From contig NW_026262734.1 in the NCBI RefSeq assembly GCF_021869535.1, positions 113,847,588-113,911,587 of the forward strand: a stretch of 64,000 nucleotides of DNA. Reading direction: 5' to 3'. Every line of letters begins with the position of its first letter. Within the stretch, counting starts at the first letter, position 1. Shown here piece by piece: positions 1-13,775 of this stretch. Below the pieces are notes generated by a model that was not told the DNA's origin, made no database searches, and saw only the letters and a program-made list of their open reading frames with translations. Source of the stretch: Mytilus californianus. Taxonomy: Eukaryota > Mollusca > Bivalvia > Mytilida > Mytilidae. A program made the translations under genes and the position numbers.

Positions 1-3000
1 TGATATAGAATTCAAAAGAATGCAGTTTTGTTTTTGCTTTCAGTTTTTACAGGCACATCGTTGTTCTATGACAGTGTCACTTATGTTTTTATTGCCCTTA
101 AAACCTTGTTCATCACCAAGTTGGATTCGATACTAGTGCAACTAAAGAAGATTACTTAAGGTATATAGATATTGTCATCGCTTGATTTCTGCCAACCGGT
201 ATTACAACCTATGCTTAAAACGACGTCCTTTTGAAAGTTGGGATGTATACATACGCAGCCATGCCATTTAATATTGGCAGATATGCCACCTTCCTTTCAT
301 CTTTATGAACTGTAAAAACAACTCTACAGCATGTCTGTTGATGGACAGCTGCAATACACATTCTAAAATTACACATACTCTAATGAAAGGCACATATTTG
401 CCCTTCATGTTGGCCATCAAGTTTACCAATTATGCCTATTGGATTGCTTGTTAATTTGTGCCTGTACTGGACATGTTCCTGAAATATTGCACGATTATAA
501 ACAATAATCAATGAATTAATGGGCATCAGTAATAGCCGGACAAACCTTGTTAATATCGTTATGTCATGCAAATTAATGAGCTGGACTTTCATTAAGACTA
601 TGGATAGATATTTTAAGCAAGTTCACGATGGGGTAGAATTGGCCCTAAGCATTTGATGTTTGTTTTTAATCAGGCCAAACTACTTTAAATGTCACATATA
701 AATCGTCTTGATGAAGCTATTTAAACAAAATAACTTCTTTTTCGTACATCAAATCAAACATAGCGAAGAAATGACCCCTCAAATATGTTTTAGTCATATT
801 GTCGATAAGTCGTTACAGTTTTTAGCATAATTTACTTCGGCCACCAATCCTGATCAAGAAAGTATTTGTTTCTAGGGATTCAATATCATCATTTGCAATT
901 TTTGGCCTCAGAACGTTTTGGATCCTAAGATGCGATCAAGGGTTTCCACAAGCTTTTACCTCCGAAAAATGCACAAAAGCATAGTTTTTTTTACAGTTAA
1001 TCCAATATGTTCTGATTTTGAGGCCTAGAATGTATTTTAAAATAGAGAATTGTCTAACCTTGTAGAAAGGCTTATGGAAAATATCAATTTAAAAACTAAG
1101 TTATGTCCATTTTGATATTTTACGATAAAGTTTGGTTTAAAATGAATATTGTTTACTATAAGCTTGGCTCTAATATTTTGACGTCTATGTTAATTTACCC
1201 TGCATTTCAAAATGTACCTTCACAAGAGAAAAAAAAAAAAAAAAAAATATCATACAATTTAGTCGTAGAAAAATAGTGGACACGATAATCACCGTAAATT
1301 AAGTACAGAAAAAAGTAAGAAACATATCTGAAAACAGTAATTCGAACACGGATGAAATGGTCTGTAAAGCATCAACTAAATTGGACACGGACAGTGAAAT
1401 CAACCAAAATCCTAGACTGTGGAGAAATTCAAAGATACATGATCAAAAAATAACATTCTTTATGGTATGCCTCTCATGATCTATTTATGAATCATTTCTA
1501 GTTAATAGGCAGTACGCAGTAGAGGGGTTGAAATATCTATAGTTTAGCCCTTAGACAGTAACAAATGTGCATGGAAATAGCTGACTAATGTTTTAAAAGT
1601 TACGACCAGTAACCGGAGTCAACCAAAACATGAACTTTTAAAATGTTGGTAGTGGCTTCGCTAGTAATTCAATGTTGAGCTAAAACGGCAGTTTTTACCT
1701 TAGCAACTGATAAAAGTCTGAACAATAAATAACTCAGTCATTTTCAGTCTTTCCGTCTATTTGCAGAATTGTTTATTCCGATTAGTTCAGTACTATTCAA
1801 ATTATTGAGTTTTTGCAATATTCTAGAAAAAAAAGATGGCACTTAATTGTCGGATACGCTACTGAAATGTACTGCTGTCACTAAAAGGTACAATGTCTAA
1901 ACAGTACTGCGTTTACAACAGAACATATCTCCAATATCAAATTTTAAGATCAAAATGACAGTTTCAGACCAAAACTCATTTACTAATGCTTATAGTCCAT
2001 GGAGTAATATAAATCATTCCGCCGATTTATATTTCTTTAAACGTATCCAGACAAACAAAATATAGATACAAATGTGTTGTCTAACTATATTGTGCAAATT
2101 AAGATCGAAAGAAGACGAAAAAGTCAATGATTTCGAAGGAATATATAGGTCTCGGTCTAAAGATTTGTGGAAAAAAAATCTATCTGTTTTATGAGCACTT
2201 TTGATGAAGAGAAACATAAAGTAGATAAGTCCTTTATATCATTTTGTACGAAGAACACTTTTAAGTCGGATGATGCAATAACATTGCTAATTTATCATAT
2301 GATGAGATCCTTTGAAAGGATGCAATAGTCAACCATTGCGTTTTTATCATGAAATATATTTTGGAGTGTAGGTATATCAAAATCCTTTTAAAGGGTAGGA
2401 ATGACATTGAATTACGTGTTTATCGCATCAAATACTTCCTTGTTTTGTACTTTATGTTATGCTTTGCATGTATTTAGTAAAAAAAACGCAATTTCGTATA
2501 CCACTACACGAAAACAGAAATATCACTAATCGGTCCTTCACGTCTTTCATATCAATACAAAATAGGTCGATTGAAGTCTGCTACTATTATACTAGATACC
2601 CAATCTTCATGAACCGCTTTATAAAGAACAATTTGTTGCAGGGTTGTCAAGACGTTCGACTAAACATCATTCTTAGGTTCATACTTCCATTATTTTTCCA
2701 TTTAAATAGCATAACGATTTTGATGCGGTACATTGAAACAATGATGTTAATCCGATACATGTTCTTAAACAATCTAAAAATCCAATTAATCCTCGATATC
2801 AATCTTTGCAATTTAGCAGTTATATTTTTCTACACTATTTACTAAAAATCCGCCTGACCTATGGAAATCTAGACCGTCTCTTTAAACTGTCACTAAACTG
2901 GAAATCGTAGATACAAATTCCTTGTTCTTAATCATCTAAAATCTTACTTTGTGAAGAACCTCACTTATGCCTTCAATAAATACTCTGAGTACGATGTCTT

Positions 3001-3210
3001 TAAATGTTTAATATTTTTGTCTAGGACATATCCTTCGTCACAAATCAGTTCGAACCATTACGTTCAAACACATTAACAGTTACTCGTAGATTTGGTCGAG
3101 GATCATGCTATAGAATGAGTTAACGTGACAAAGAAGATACCTTTTTTCGGATGGATTAAGATTGTCTTTGATACAAATAAAAAAAAAAAACAAATAATGG
3201 GTATATGAAC
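1..3210. other. unassigned AT-rich DNA
   Basis: No gene, RNA or recognisable mobile element was found in this stretch. An uninterrupted A-run of 19 bases lies at 1,229-1,247. A 128-codon open frame at 2,459-2,845 (+) has AT-driven composition, no domain I recognise and no splice or start context, so it is not called as a gene. Confidence 0.5.
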
Positions 3211-3420
3211 ATAAAATTGAGAATGGAAATGGGGAATGTGTCAAAGAGACAACAACCCGACCATAGAACAGACGACAGCAGAAGGTCACCAACGGGTCTT
3301 CAATGCAGCGAGAAATTCCCGCACTCGGAGGCGTCCTTCAGCTGGCCCCTAAACAAATATATATACTAGTTCAGTGATAATGAACGCCATACTCCTAATT
3401 GTACACAAGAAACCAAAATT
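3211..3420 (-). repeat. R1: 5'-truncated 3' tail of RT element
   Basis: Read on the minus strand, this ends with the same tail (…CCCCATTTCCATTCTCAATT) that closes the RT element at 63.9 kb. It carries the same internal blocks, covering the 'ggccagctgaaggacgcctc' and 'tgttgtctctttgaca' regions. It also contains a short stretch (3,361-3,400) that is missing from the 63 kb copy. Only the 3'-most roughly 210 bp are present, as expected when reverse transcription stops early. Confidence 0.75.
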
Positions 3421-3850
3421 ATTCAAAGACTCAACATGCACCTGTTCTACCTGTATGACAAATATGGTGTGTAAATCAAATAACATAAACTGCTTGATAT
3501 CGAAATCAGGTAGTTACAATTCACTTTGAAACTAACCCATAATTTTCTCCAACAATACTTACCAAAGAGGACACCATGAACTCTTGGTGTGCTTTTAATT
3601 AGATGTTGATACTACAAAAACAATTAACCAATAAGAGTATACGCACTCTCAGGCTATTTTTTTTCTAGCAATAAATGATAAACACATTTGACATTTGACT
3701 CTTCAACCCTTTACTCTGGTATTCTCCATTCTGAACTTAATAACAGATTAAAAGAATTGGTCCAATATTGTTTATAAATAGACTAACCAAAGTAGCTACG
3801 GATAGGTGGTTATAAAGAGGGATAACTCAACTTGTAAAAACACAAGACTG

Positions 3851-4118
3851 CACTAGTAACGGGTTTTACTACTGAAACGGTCATTTTTAACCGAACAACT
3901 CTTAAATGCCTGAATTTACCGCCAGGAAAAATGTCAAGATCTTTTTCAGTTGTTCAGTACATGTTCAGTACACTAACTATTGCATTCGATGAAGTACCAG
4001 TCAGTACTGGTTCAGGTAATTAAGAAATAAACGACTAGCGTTAAATCTAGTACTGTTTAGTACATTTTAGTACACGTCAGTTCATCGATAAAATTGTTGT
4101 TTAGGAGTTTCCAGTAGC
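3851..4118 (+). repeat. CAGTAC-rich dispersed element, copy 1
   Basis: Begins at cactagtaacgggttttact and is rich in CAGTAC/AGTAC motifs. A clearly homologous copy lies in opposite orientation at 26,943-27,206, aligning over about 260 bp with scattered substitutions and small indels. No open frame is conserved. It is probably a short non-autonomous element; the two ends show only a weak inverted similarity, so its class is unknown. Confidence 0.6.
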
Positions 4119-4150
4119 ATCCAGTACCAGGTAATACTATCAATTTTGAC

Positions 4151-4437
4151 ATAAATAAAGGCAACAGTAGTATACCGCTGTTCGAAAACTTATAAATCGA
4201 TAGAGATAAAAACAAATCCGGGTTACAAAATAAAACTGAGGGAAACGCATCAAATATAAGAGGAGAACAACGACACAACAAAAACACAACATTAAAATGT
4301 AACACACACAGAAACGAACTATAATATACCAATGGCCATTTTCCTGACTTGGTACAGGACATTTTAAGAAAAAAATGGTGGGTTGAACCTGGTTGTGTGG
4401 CATGCCAAACCTCCCGCTTTTATGGCAATGTCAAACA
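4151..4437 (-). repeat. R3: retroelement-type 3' tail
   Basis: On the minus strand it reads through the core CCTGTACCAAGTCAGGA, a stretch ending gaacagcggtatactactg, and then ttgcctttatttat at the 3' end. The same tail occurs at 45,834-46,046, where it is interrupted by the 13.1 kb insertion. Its 5' portion (…ccaggttcaacccaccattt) is shared with tail family R2, while the 3' portion is different. Confidence 0.65.
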
Positions 4438-7182
4438 CAACACAAAATTGTTTGTGCAGATTCATAAGGTTTGTCTCCCTTTATTCGGGCTTGTTTTAAT
4501 ACCCTGATTTCTCAATTATGTTCATTTCCTTCCGTGAAAATGTGTTTGCTTTGTTCAATTGTCCAAAATAAAGTATATGTGAGAGTTAAATGAGCATAAA
4601 TAACAACTAAAATGAAATATGTTTTCGGAATTGCGTACAAATTTACCAAGCTGTAACGGCTTTCGGTAAAATTCTACAATTTTAACCTTTAAAAAATGTT
4701 TACTTAATTGATTAAATCGGACTTGACAATTAAACTTTGTTATTGTAAATATCAATTTTAACTGTAACTATGATATGTAGTTTTATGAGATTAAAATTCA
4801 TTGAACATCATTCAATTGCAATATATATTTGTTCATGTTTTAATATCAAATATTCTCTATTGCAATTATAAAAAATAAAGTTTTCAAATGGAAAGAAATA
4901 TTGATGATCAAAAATAACTTTTACCTAAAAACTGTAATGTATTTTTTACTTGTTTTTGGTAAATTGTATCTATAAAGATTATGTTCCGTAATGGCAGGAA
5001 TTTTTATTTGAGGTCTGTAAAAATACTAGACACAAACTTGTATTAATACTTCGTTAGTTAGCAAGTAAAAACAAATCGAAATTTATAACAGTTAAAGAAT
5101 ATTGTTTATACAGAATTAAACATAAAAGGTTCCTTAAGTCTCCATTCGTTACTGCAAAATGAGTCTCTAAAAAAACGAATAAAACAAATAAAATGTCCAA
5201 AAATAGTTGTCAAATCCGTGAGTAAATACGTAAATACGTGAACCTTAGCAACAAATATCATGTATTGTGTATTTTAGGTATTCAAGATAATTGAAATGAA
5301 ATTTTGACCAAAATAAAAGCCCAAAATTTGTTAAATTACTTTAATAAACGAGTATTCAATTATAATGTCCATGCCGTACAAAAAAGCACACGGAAAATAG
5401 CAGTTTGATAAAGGGATAAATTCGTATATGCCCGGCAAATAATGACAAATACCAAATTCAATTATTATGTATACATGTATGTATATCATATAATCATCAC
5501 AACTGTATATTAATGCTTATGTGTATAATATCATCCTACACATTTCCACTGTCCAGGTGACTTCGACCGATCGATACTATAAGTCCAATATGAGTGCCGT
5601 ATGCAGAATGTCATTCCTTCTCTGTTCGGTGGACAAATTAAATATGAAATGACAAGTATAAACACACAAGAGACAGATTATTTGGTCTCTACATGTCTGT
5701 ATTGTTGAAGGCATATATATTTGCTGATATATTTGTCATTGGAACTCTCATTGAAATTTGTCTTATTGGCATTATACAACATCTCCTTATTTATATTTTG
5801 AATAAGATGTCACTGCCAACGATTATGTATGATAAATAATGATATTGATGAACTAATGTTTCTGTTTACGTAAAACCAAATATCAACATTTACTCTTCCA
5901 CCAGACAGTCTGAAATATTTTATAATTATATAATTTACACTTTTGTTTGAAGCTTCCGTTTATTTTCTCACGTGCTGTGTTTGAATTGTTCGTTTCAGTG
6001 AAAATTAACAATAAAAATGAATCGATTTTTTTAGGGTTTTATTTGTAAGTTATGTTGATCAAGAACATGAACGAATGTCCAAGTATGTAAAGTTTTTATT
6101 CCACGATTATACTTAATCTAAAATACTGCTCTTTACCACGACATTCAATTATTTTACCAACCCGACAAGTATGAATGTACATTTGTAAGAATATATTGGG
6201 TATGAGTTAAAAGACAGCAATCCCACGAAAACAATATGCAGAAGACATCACAAGACCAACATACAGTCAATAACAGTAGACAGGTTTACCCATATAGTGT
6301 ATAACAGTTGAGAATTAGTCTAACGGAAACAATGAAATATCTGCCATCAACGCCCATTTTATTTTTATAAAAAAAATTTCTGAACATGCAATTAATATTT
6401 GCCACTGTATGTTAAGCAATTATCAAAAAATCATTTTCATGAATGACATTATGTTTTGAAGCTCAAAGTCAATATATATTTATACACGTGAAGCAGTGAT
6501 ACTGTGATTTTTTTTTGGAGAAGATGTTTATAAAATAATGCTTATTGAGAATCTCTATTTCAAATTAAACATGTTCACTCAGCAAGGTCTGTGTATATTA
6601 TGAATTCATTTAGGAGATAAGTGTTTAAAAAGAGTAAGTTTGGTGTGGGATATGATCATCAACGTGTTGTCTATAGAGAATGATGTCATGCAGCCATTGC
6701 CGTGAAATTACATGCAGATCTTCCTTAGGTATCCACACAAGTTATCATGATTTAATTTTATATAATCTTCATGGAAAGCCTATGTCTGAAACTTATGTGC
6801 AGTTCTTGTAGTTTGTATTGTTAATGGTAACACGATAGCATGTTTTAAAACTGACCATTTTTAACCCCCTTATTTACATTGTATCATAATCCTTAAAAGT
6901 ACATTCGAGAAGGGAGTTGAAATAGCTTGGTAATTTGTAGAAATAAAATGTGCAAACATGTAAAGCTTGTGCATATGCATGCATTTTTTTAGATTAAAAG
7001 TTAGAACTAAATAAGGTAACTTTCAACCGACTGTAACATGTGATTTAAAGCCGAGGTGGACATCCTTGATTTGGTTGAATTAGCTTTTTTGTTGATTTGT
7101 CTGATACATGTATAGTATGAGCCGATACGGGTCACCGAACACTAAACACCTGGTCATGGAATTAGCCTTATTCGGCCACTAA
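4438..7182. other. unassigned AT-rich DNA
   Basis: Nothing coding was recognised. A short antisense trace of repeat family R4 (…ggcattatacaacatctcct) lies around 5,745-5,805, and a possible diverged relative on the plus strand lies near 6,185-6,290. Confidence 0.45.
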
Positions 7183-7669
7183 AATAATGGTACGTCCAAA
7201 TACCGTTCAGGACCTCCAGAGTGCACTCAGAACATAAAAAGTGCACTCAAGACATGTAATAGATGTTTTAATGTGCGTTAAAGGTATGCATTCGATAGAT
7301 AATGGAATTTTTGATCTTATAATTTTTGTTTTCATAAAATCAATTCAATATTTGAGAAGTTATTTAAGTTTTTATCAGCACGCGCCGTTTTTTGGGATAT
7401 GAATGACCGATGATCATATTCAATACCAATTATCATGTTGATTAGGTCGTTTGATCTTTAATAATTAGGAGTGTCACTGTGATTAGTGATGTTAATAAAC
7501 ACTTACAAGTAAACTTGGCAAACAGAAAAGGTTTCCTTTAAAGAATAATAAACATTTTATTTTGTTTGTAATTATTGAAGCCAATTGAGAAATCTTCACA
7601 AAGTCGGGAAATTTTCCATTCAATTTATTTCATTTGAAACTAAAAAACTAAAAAAAATATCGATAAAAT

Positions 7670-7915
7670 TCATTGCAGAATGTGGCGTCCTTGGGGATCA
7701 AAACCCTGTTTAAACAGCGTTTGTCTACTTTTGTCTATTGCCGAACATTCTAAAACATAATGAAACTCGTCGCCAATATCACCGGAATAACATAAAGTAC
7801 AAATAAAATTTTCTCTCTGATTATTTTGCCATCTACCAATTTCAATAGAAATGTTTGTGTTCAAAATTCTAAATCTACAAAAAGAATCACTATTTTTTGT
7901 CATATAGAATATCAA
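7670..7915 (-). pseudogene. non-LTR retrotransposon C-terminal zinc-motif fragment
   Basis: An 81-residue open frame carries RFRILNTNISIEIGRWQ followed by CTLC…DEFHYVLEC, a C-x2-C-x9-H-x4-C motif. This is the zinc-binding tail found C-terminal to the reverse transcriptase in many LINE-type elements. The polymerase domain itself is absent, so this is a 5'-truncated remnant. It lies inside the 7.18-8.85 kb TIR element, on the minus strand. The LINE clade cannot be assigned from so short a piece. Related but different fragments are at 52.7 and 62.2 kb. Confidence 0.75.
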
Positions 7916-8302
7916 AGTAGGCTTTGCAAATTAGACTGTTTTTGCATAGTCTTTAATCGTCTCTCCCCCCCCTAAATTTCTTGTAACCCCTGATAGTGTT
8001 GAACATTATAAATAGACAGCTTACATATGCACATTTTATCTAAAAAAATATGTTGCCATTCAACTCATTCTTGTCCAGTAATACATTTCTTGAACTTGCT
8101 GAACTTATCAAAATACGATTTTCATATGATCAAATCTCATATAGTAAGATTTTATTTCTTATTAAAATTGTTCTTGTCCAGTATTACAAGCCTTGAATGA
8201 ATTTAAATAAATTATGAAATATTAATTTATCTCCATTTTCCTCTCAGTTTCTGTCATTTATCATATTAAGATATTTTTCTAATAATCAAAATTAAGTTTT
8301 TT

Positions 8303-8328
8303 GTATCACACTCCGTGCAGTGTGATAC
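8303..8328. repeat. perfect 10-bp hairpin
   Basis: GTATCACACT pairs perfectly with AGTGTGATAC across a 6-base loop (CCGTGC). It lies inside the 7.18-8.85 kb element. Confidence 0.7.
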
Positions 8329-8575
8329 GAGAAATATGTCTTCATGCAAGAAATAGATAACAGGTCACGATCATAAGAGAAACTGTATTAAAATGCATCA
8401 AAATGGAGTTTTTATTTTTTTTTTCTTCATAATCGTAAAAATGCATTACGCATAAAGTAAATTTAATACATGTAACATGAAACAATTCCGAAATGACTTT
8501 AAAACAACGTATAACACGTATATTGTTATTCAAAACACTGTTATAATAACATGATATTCATAAACAATAAGGATA

Positions 8576-8600
8576 ATCCAATCAATTTTGTTGATTGGAT
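8576..8600. repeat. perfect 10-bp hairpin
   Basis: ATCCAATCAA pairs with TTGATTGGAT across a 5-base loop. It lies inside the same TIR element, about 270 bp from the first hairpin. Confidence 0.7.
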
Positions 8601-8845
8601 AATTCACGGCTGAGTAGTTGTGTAATCAGTGACACGTGCCCTCGTTGTTTTATAAATATAATGAATATCTCTCGAAGTTCGTTTTCAAAATCTACCAAAC
8701 TTTACCACTAAAATAAACTGCATGCAACGACAAATAACCGTCCTGTGTGCATATACGATAACTATAAAGAGTCCTGGGTGCACTTTTTAAGTCCTGAGTG
8801 CACTCAGGAGGTCCTGAGCAGTGTTTATACGTACATTGTACCCCT

Positions 8846-11800
8846 GAAACACCTGAGTTATATATTTTTATTATACAATATATTGCATTTTACCACATCT
8901 TATTTTTTTTATTCTCCAGTTAAAATTTCAAAAACTTTTTTATTAGTATATGTTGACCTTCATGACCTTAAGACATTTGTTAATTTTTGGTTGATGGGTA
9001 GGTGTCTGCTACTTTGGATTCATTAGTGTTTGGGATACCAAATATTGGATTTCGTGGTAATAGATAAAGCACAAAATTAAATGTTCAACGAAGTACACGT
9101 TTTCTAAAGAATTGTATTTAAACGTTGGCAAACCCACTAAATTGAATATCCACAAGAATATAATTTTTCCTGAAGTGAATATGCTAAAAATATAAGAATC
9201 CGCAGTAATATAGGTCTGGATGGGGTTAAATCAATCTAGAATAATGGCAAAAAAATATAAAATAGAGAATAATGGGGTGCCAAAGTATAAAGAATAACGG
9301 CTGTAAATAAAAATTACAATACTGATTACAGAAATGAATGAAGTACAGAATAAAGAAATCATACACGTGTATAACTAATTAAATACAATTTAATAGTAAA
9401 ATGATTTTCAAAAGAATTTAACTGAATTAACACTTTTTCTCAAAGATGATGACAAATGGTCTACAAATTTAAAGAATACAAAAATTAACATGTTTAAGGA
9501 GCTCCATTCAGACTACAATAAAATTTTGGACTTCTTCAATCCGGTCAAATACTGGGACATACTATTACCATCTATGCATTACTGGTATTGTATCATAGCC
9601 TTAACTGAACTTTTTTTTTTTTAAATATGACTTCAACCCCAGCTGGTGACCTCTATTAACACTGGTATTCACATGTTTGTTTTTTTCTGTTCCAATGAAT
9701 TAAGGTGGCTTTACATCAATAGCAACCACTATGCATATTATGGACACCATTTTTATACATGTATGTTAGAAACCTGCTTTTATTTGTAGTAGACCGATCT
9801 AGGTTTAACTAGATTTTAAGCATGCTACCTCAAAAAGAAAGAGTTTGCTGAAAGACATTCAACTCTTTTCCTGAATGCAACGTGCTTTGTCATGTATACT
9901 GAGGAGTAGAAATACTAATTTTAAGTCTAGAATAAGAATTTAACTTACAATCACCCTTACTCAAATTTGGTAGGCCAACTTTCAGTGGTTGTTGTTTGTT
10001 GCAACATCATATTTTTTTTTCATACATATTGTACAAAAACGAGGCTTTTGGGTTTCTGTTTTGAATTTTTTTTTATGTTTTTTTTTATATCTGTCCTTTA
10101 ATAGCTTGCTATATATATGCAGTATCAGTTTTACTCATCCTTGAAGACTGTACAGTGACATTAAGTTGCTACATGTAACATCTATCTCATTTGGTATCTG
10201 GTTGATAGTTATCTCACTGGCAATCATACCACATCTCCTTATTTTATATTATACAAGATTACAATATCATGAATATAATTACATGAACATGTAATTTAAT
10301 ATTTATTGTTGTCTGAATTTTGTTTAATACCAAACGTAGCTGTGATTAATGGTCATATAAATAAAATGATACTTTGAAGTATTGTTAATATGCTTGACCA
10401 GAATAAAAGGCAAATTTTGTTATAAACAGTGTATTTGTAATTAAGATTATCATCAATACATGTATCGGTACACATTTAGACTTTAAGCACAGTAAGCAGT
10501 CAATTGGCGGTAAACATCGCAACATATCCAGAAAATGCAGGTGTACTATAATAGAAATATTCACTGAATCTATGAAATTTTGTTATTCCTAATTGCTATT
10601 TCAAATGAATATTTATCCAAGGCACGATTAAATTCAGATACATGTATGATCATGATGATAAACTACAAATATATGCACACTTATAATTCCAAATTGCTAT
10701 TTCAAATGAATAATTATCCAAGGTATTAACAGCCATCCAGTTGTATGATCGTTCATACAAATTATTAGTTTGCTATTTATTCAATGCACTATTTGCTTCT
10801 TGTCTAGTTTAATCCCGACATCACTTCATGGTACTGTACAATGCTGTTTGAGCTATTCATTTTTCCAAAAACAATGAATTACATACACAAAATTATGAAT
10901 TCATCCGCTCTTTCATTACTAGCAACTAAAAAGCAATTGACATCTATATTTCCTACAAATCATAAGTGCACATTTATCATTGGTAGACTGTTTCATTTTT
11001 CTAGCTGGGAATCATCTACAAAAAATAATATATATATATATATATATATTAAGAATGGACTTAGTTTATATGTATTGTGTAACAAATATTGGAAGTACTC
11101 TACAATTATATTCCAAGAAGAAAATCACAATTACAACAACTTTTATTTAGTTAGGAGAAAACATTCAAGCATGGCCCGAGAACACAGTTATTTCATACTG
11201 CATTTCTTTTAGACAATAAATGAAAATTAAAAAATCCCACCTGCGCTTTCGCAACAATATCATGAATATTTTTACAATGAGGTGTACTACTTTTGGGACA
11301 CATTATATCAAAATTATAGAAGACTTCATCAGCTCTAACTCAAAATATGGACAATTTTATGTTAAGGGGGTCTTGAATTCTTTTGACAACTTCCGAAATA
11401 CTAATTTTTTAATCTTTTTTAGCTGAACCAAATCACAACTTTACTTTAAAATTCATGACCCTTTTTTTCACAGTGTAATTTCATCCCCCTACATGTTATT
11501 TGAGGCATGAATAAATAATTTTGAAAGGGGTTTAAAAAAATAGCAAGTTACACAGTGTCCACACTATGGATTATATGTGTAGACAACGAAAATCAAAGGA
11601 CAATAACTGTGTAACTTTTGACATTAAAATTGAAGAATTTCAACTATCAACATTTGGGGCTTTAAAAATTCAAAAATAGCAAAAAAATACTTTTTAAATG
11701 CCCCAATATTTAATATATCATGTATTAAAAGCAAAAGAATACGCATTTGATGTATCAGATTTATTACCATTATTCAAAAGTCAAATTTATATGAGCCTGT

Positions 11801-13414
11801 GCCTGAAAATAGAGATTTTTTACATTTAAAAATGCATACTGAAGCTATAGAAAATACAAATTTGTTTCTGTTTGCTCATTTCTATACTCAGGTGACATGA
11901 TACAAGAAGTCTGAGGACAAAGACCTCTTGCATTCAACTATTTTTGCAGAGAGTATGGTCTGATACAAAGACTTTTCACTTTTCAGTGAAAAACTTGCAT
12001 GCAATTTTATTCTCAACAGGCATATATATAAACCACTTGATATCCTACCGAAGAAAAGAAAGATAGTATGTGAAATGAAACAGGTACAAAAGACATTGTA
12101 AAGTGCTTTTTATACAAATTTAGTGAAATCTTTATTATGGAATTCAACTTTTATGTACCAATCTCCTCTCATTTTACTTGCTTCAATCAGGCCGTTAGAC
12201 GAGGATCATCCATACAGCACATTTTGCACATTTATTTTCTGTGATAATCTAGTTTTCTCTAGACTCACAGTTCACAAATGAATAATACAACTTGATAAAA
12301 GCGTAGAAACGCAAATATTGACACATGAACACCTGTCAGATAGATTGTCAGAATGCCACTTATGCATCAAAATTGAAAAGGCTTTGAAATGCTTATTTCG
12401 TAGACAACGAAAATCAAAGGACGATAACTGTGTTCCCAGACCTAATAGCAACACGAACAAAACAAAAGATTTTTAACTTTATTTTGTTTTAGCACTACTG
12501 ACAAGAAGAAAGTGTTTGCATGAAGATGACGATTAGCTCGCTTCTTTCCAAAAACCATTTTTTTTTTAGTATACATATATTGAAATCTTTGGTTTTTTTA
12601 AGTAGGCTTAGTTGTAAAATATTGTGCCTTTCTTCTTACATTCATGTTTTCCAAGCTGTGCACTATTATTTTAAGGTTGCTGTCTATTGAGTTGAGACTT
12701 ACACATTATTGTTTTTATTGATGAATCATCAGGTGATTTTTTATTCAAATACTATCTTAAAATTGGCTGTAGTTAAAGGAAATAAACTACTTAAAGAACA
12801 AAAGATTATAGAAAAAGCCAGCAATAAATTCACTGTTCGTCATGAAAAATAAAATTGTCTCTGGTTAATTTTATGATCTTTGTCCTAGTACAAGTACATG
12901 TTATAGGAAAACTTTACCTCAAGTCGGCCAACTAAAATAGCTATAGTTTCCTTCTAAAATTTATCAGAAAACCCTGGGTTTCATTTGACATTTGTGTTTT
13001 AATTTCTTTCATTATTACATTTTGTAATAATTAATGTTTTGCAGTTTTTACCAATGTTTAAGTCGATAAATAAATACCCAATATAACCTTTAAAAATGCA
13101 TTTCTTAACATAATACAATATAGCATGTTGCTTCATACTTCTTTTTCAGATTGTTTTGAATATCCAGTAAAATCATGTGAGCAGGTACACGATAAATGGT
13201 GCAATTTAACATTTTTGGAAATCATAGTCGTGTGCGATACCTACAAGTATGACCCTTTGAAATTCACCCCTCAAGACAATTTACTGTTTTGCTGACATCT
13301 GTTTATTACCTATAGCATTTATAGTATGTACATGTATATTCTAATTTCTGATGATTACAAATACAATGTTAACATCTTGATTATTACCTATACTAATTTC
13401 ACATTTGTATGGTT
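8846..13414. other. unassigned AT-rich DNA with small repeats
   Basis: No gene was recognised. An (AT)n run lies at 11,026-11,049. An antisense R4 trace is at about 10,190-10,248. Two imperfect direct repeats of about 58 bp, spaced 101 bp, start near 10,583 and 10,684 (shared aattgctatttcaaatgaat). A motif around gtagacaacgaaaatcaaag occurs at 11,580 and again at 12,400. A 41-codon open frame from 9,490 could not be assigned. Confidence 0.45.
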
Positions 13415-13775
13415 ATAAAATTGAGAATGGAAATGGGGAATATGTCAAAGAGACAACAAACCGACCAAAGAGTAGACAACAGCCGAAGGCCACCAATGGG
13501 TCTTCAACGTAGCGAGAAAAACCCGCACCCGGAGGTGGTCCTCAGCTGGCCCCTAAACAAAATTGTGTACTAGTTCAGTGAAAATGGACGTCACACTAAA
13601 CTCCAAAACATATAAATGAACTAAAATTAAAAAACATACAAGACTAACAAAGGCCAGAGGCTCCTGACTTGGGACTGGCGCAAAAATGCTTTGTGAGATC
13701 TCAACCCTCCCCCTATACCTCTAGCCAATATAGAATAAAGAAACACATAGTAATACGCACAGTCAAACTCAGTTA
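13415..13775 (-). repeat. R1: longer 5'-truncated 3' tail of RT element
   Basis: Aligns on the minus strand with the 3' tail of the RT element at 63 kb. It reaches further 5' than the copy at 3.2 kb and includes the AAGTCAGGAGCCTCTGGCC core and the 'gggggagggttgagatctca' region. It also contains a short stretch absent from the 63 kb copy. The 3' end is at 13,415, and the 5' end fades at about 13,775. Confidence 0.75.

Larger units (their letters stand above)
7183..8845. mobile_element. TIR element with GTGCACT iterons
   Basis: The left end (about 7,185-7,255) and right end (about 8,770-8,842) are inverted copies over roughly 70 bp. They share GGTACGT-type outer ends, CAGGACCTCC and two spaced AGTGCACTC motifs. 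A lone, more diverged end of the same family lies at 53,516-53,575. No transposase frame is visible. The interior holds a non-LTR retrotransposon fragment and two short perfect hairpins, so this is best read as a non-autonomous DNA element that has taken up other sequence. No clear target-site duplication was identified. Confidence 0.65.

Noticed and set aside
2459-2845. 128-codon plus-strand open frame
   Set aside because: AT-driven amino-acid content, no domain, no splice or promoter context; a length reachable by chance in this composition.
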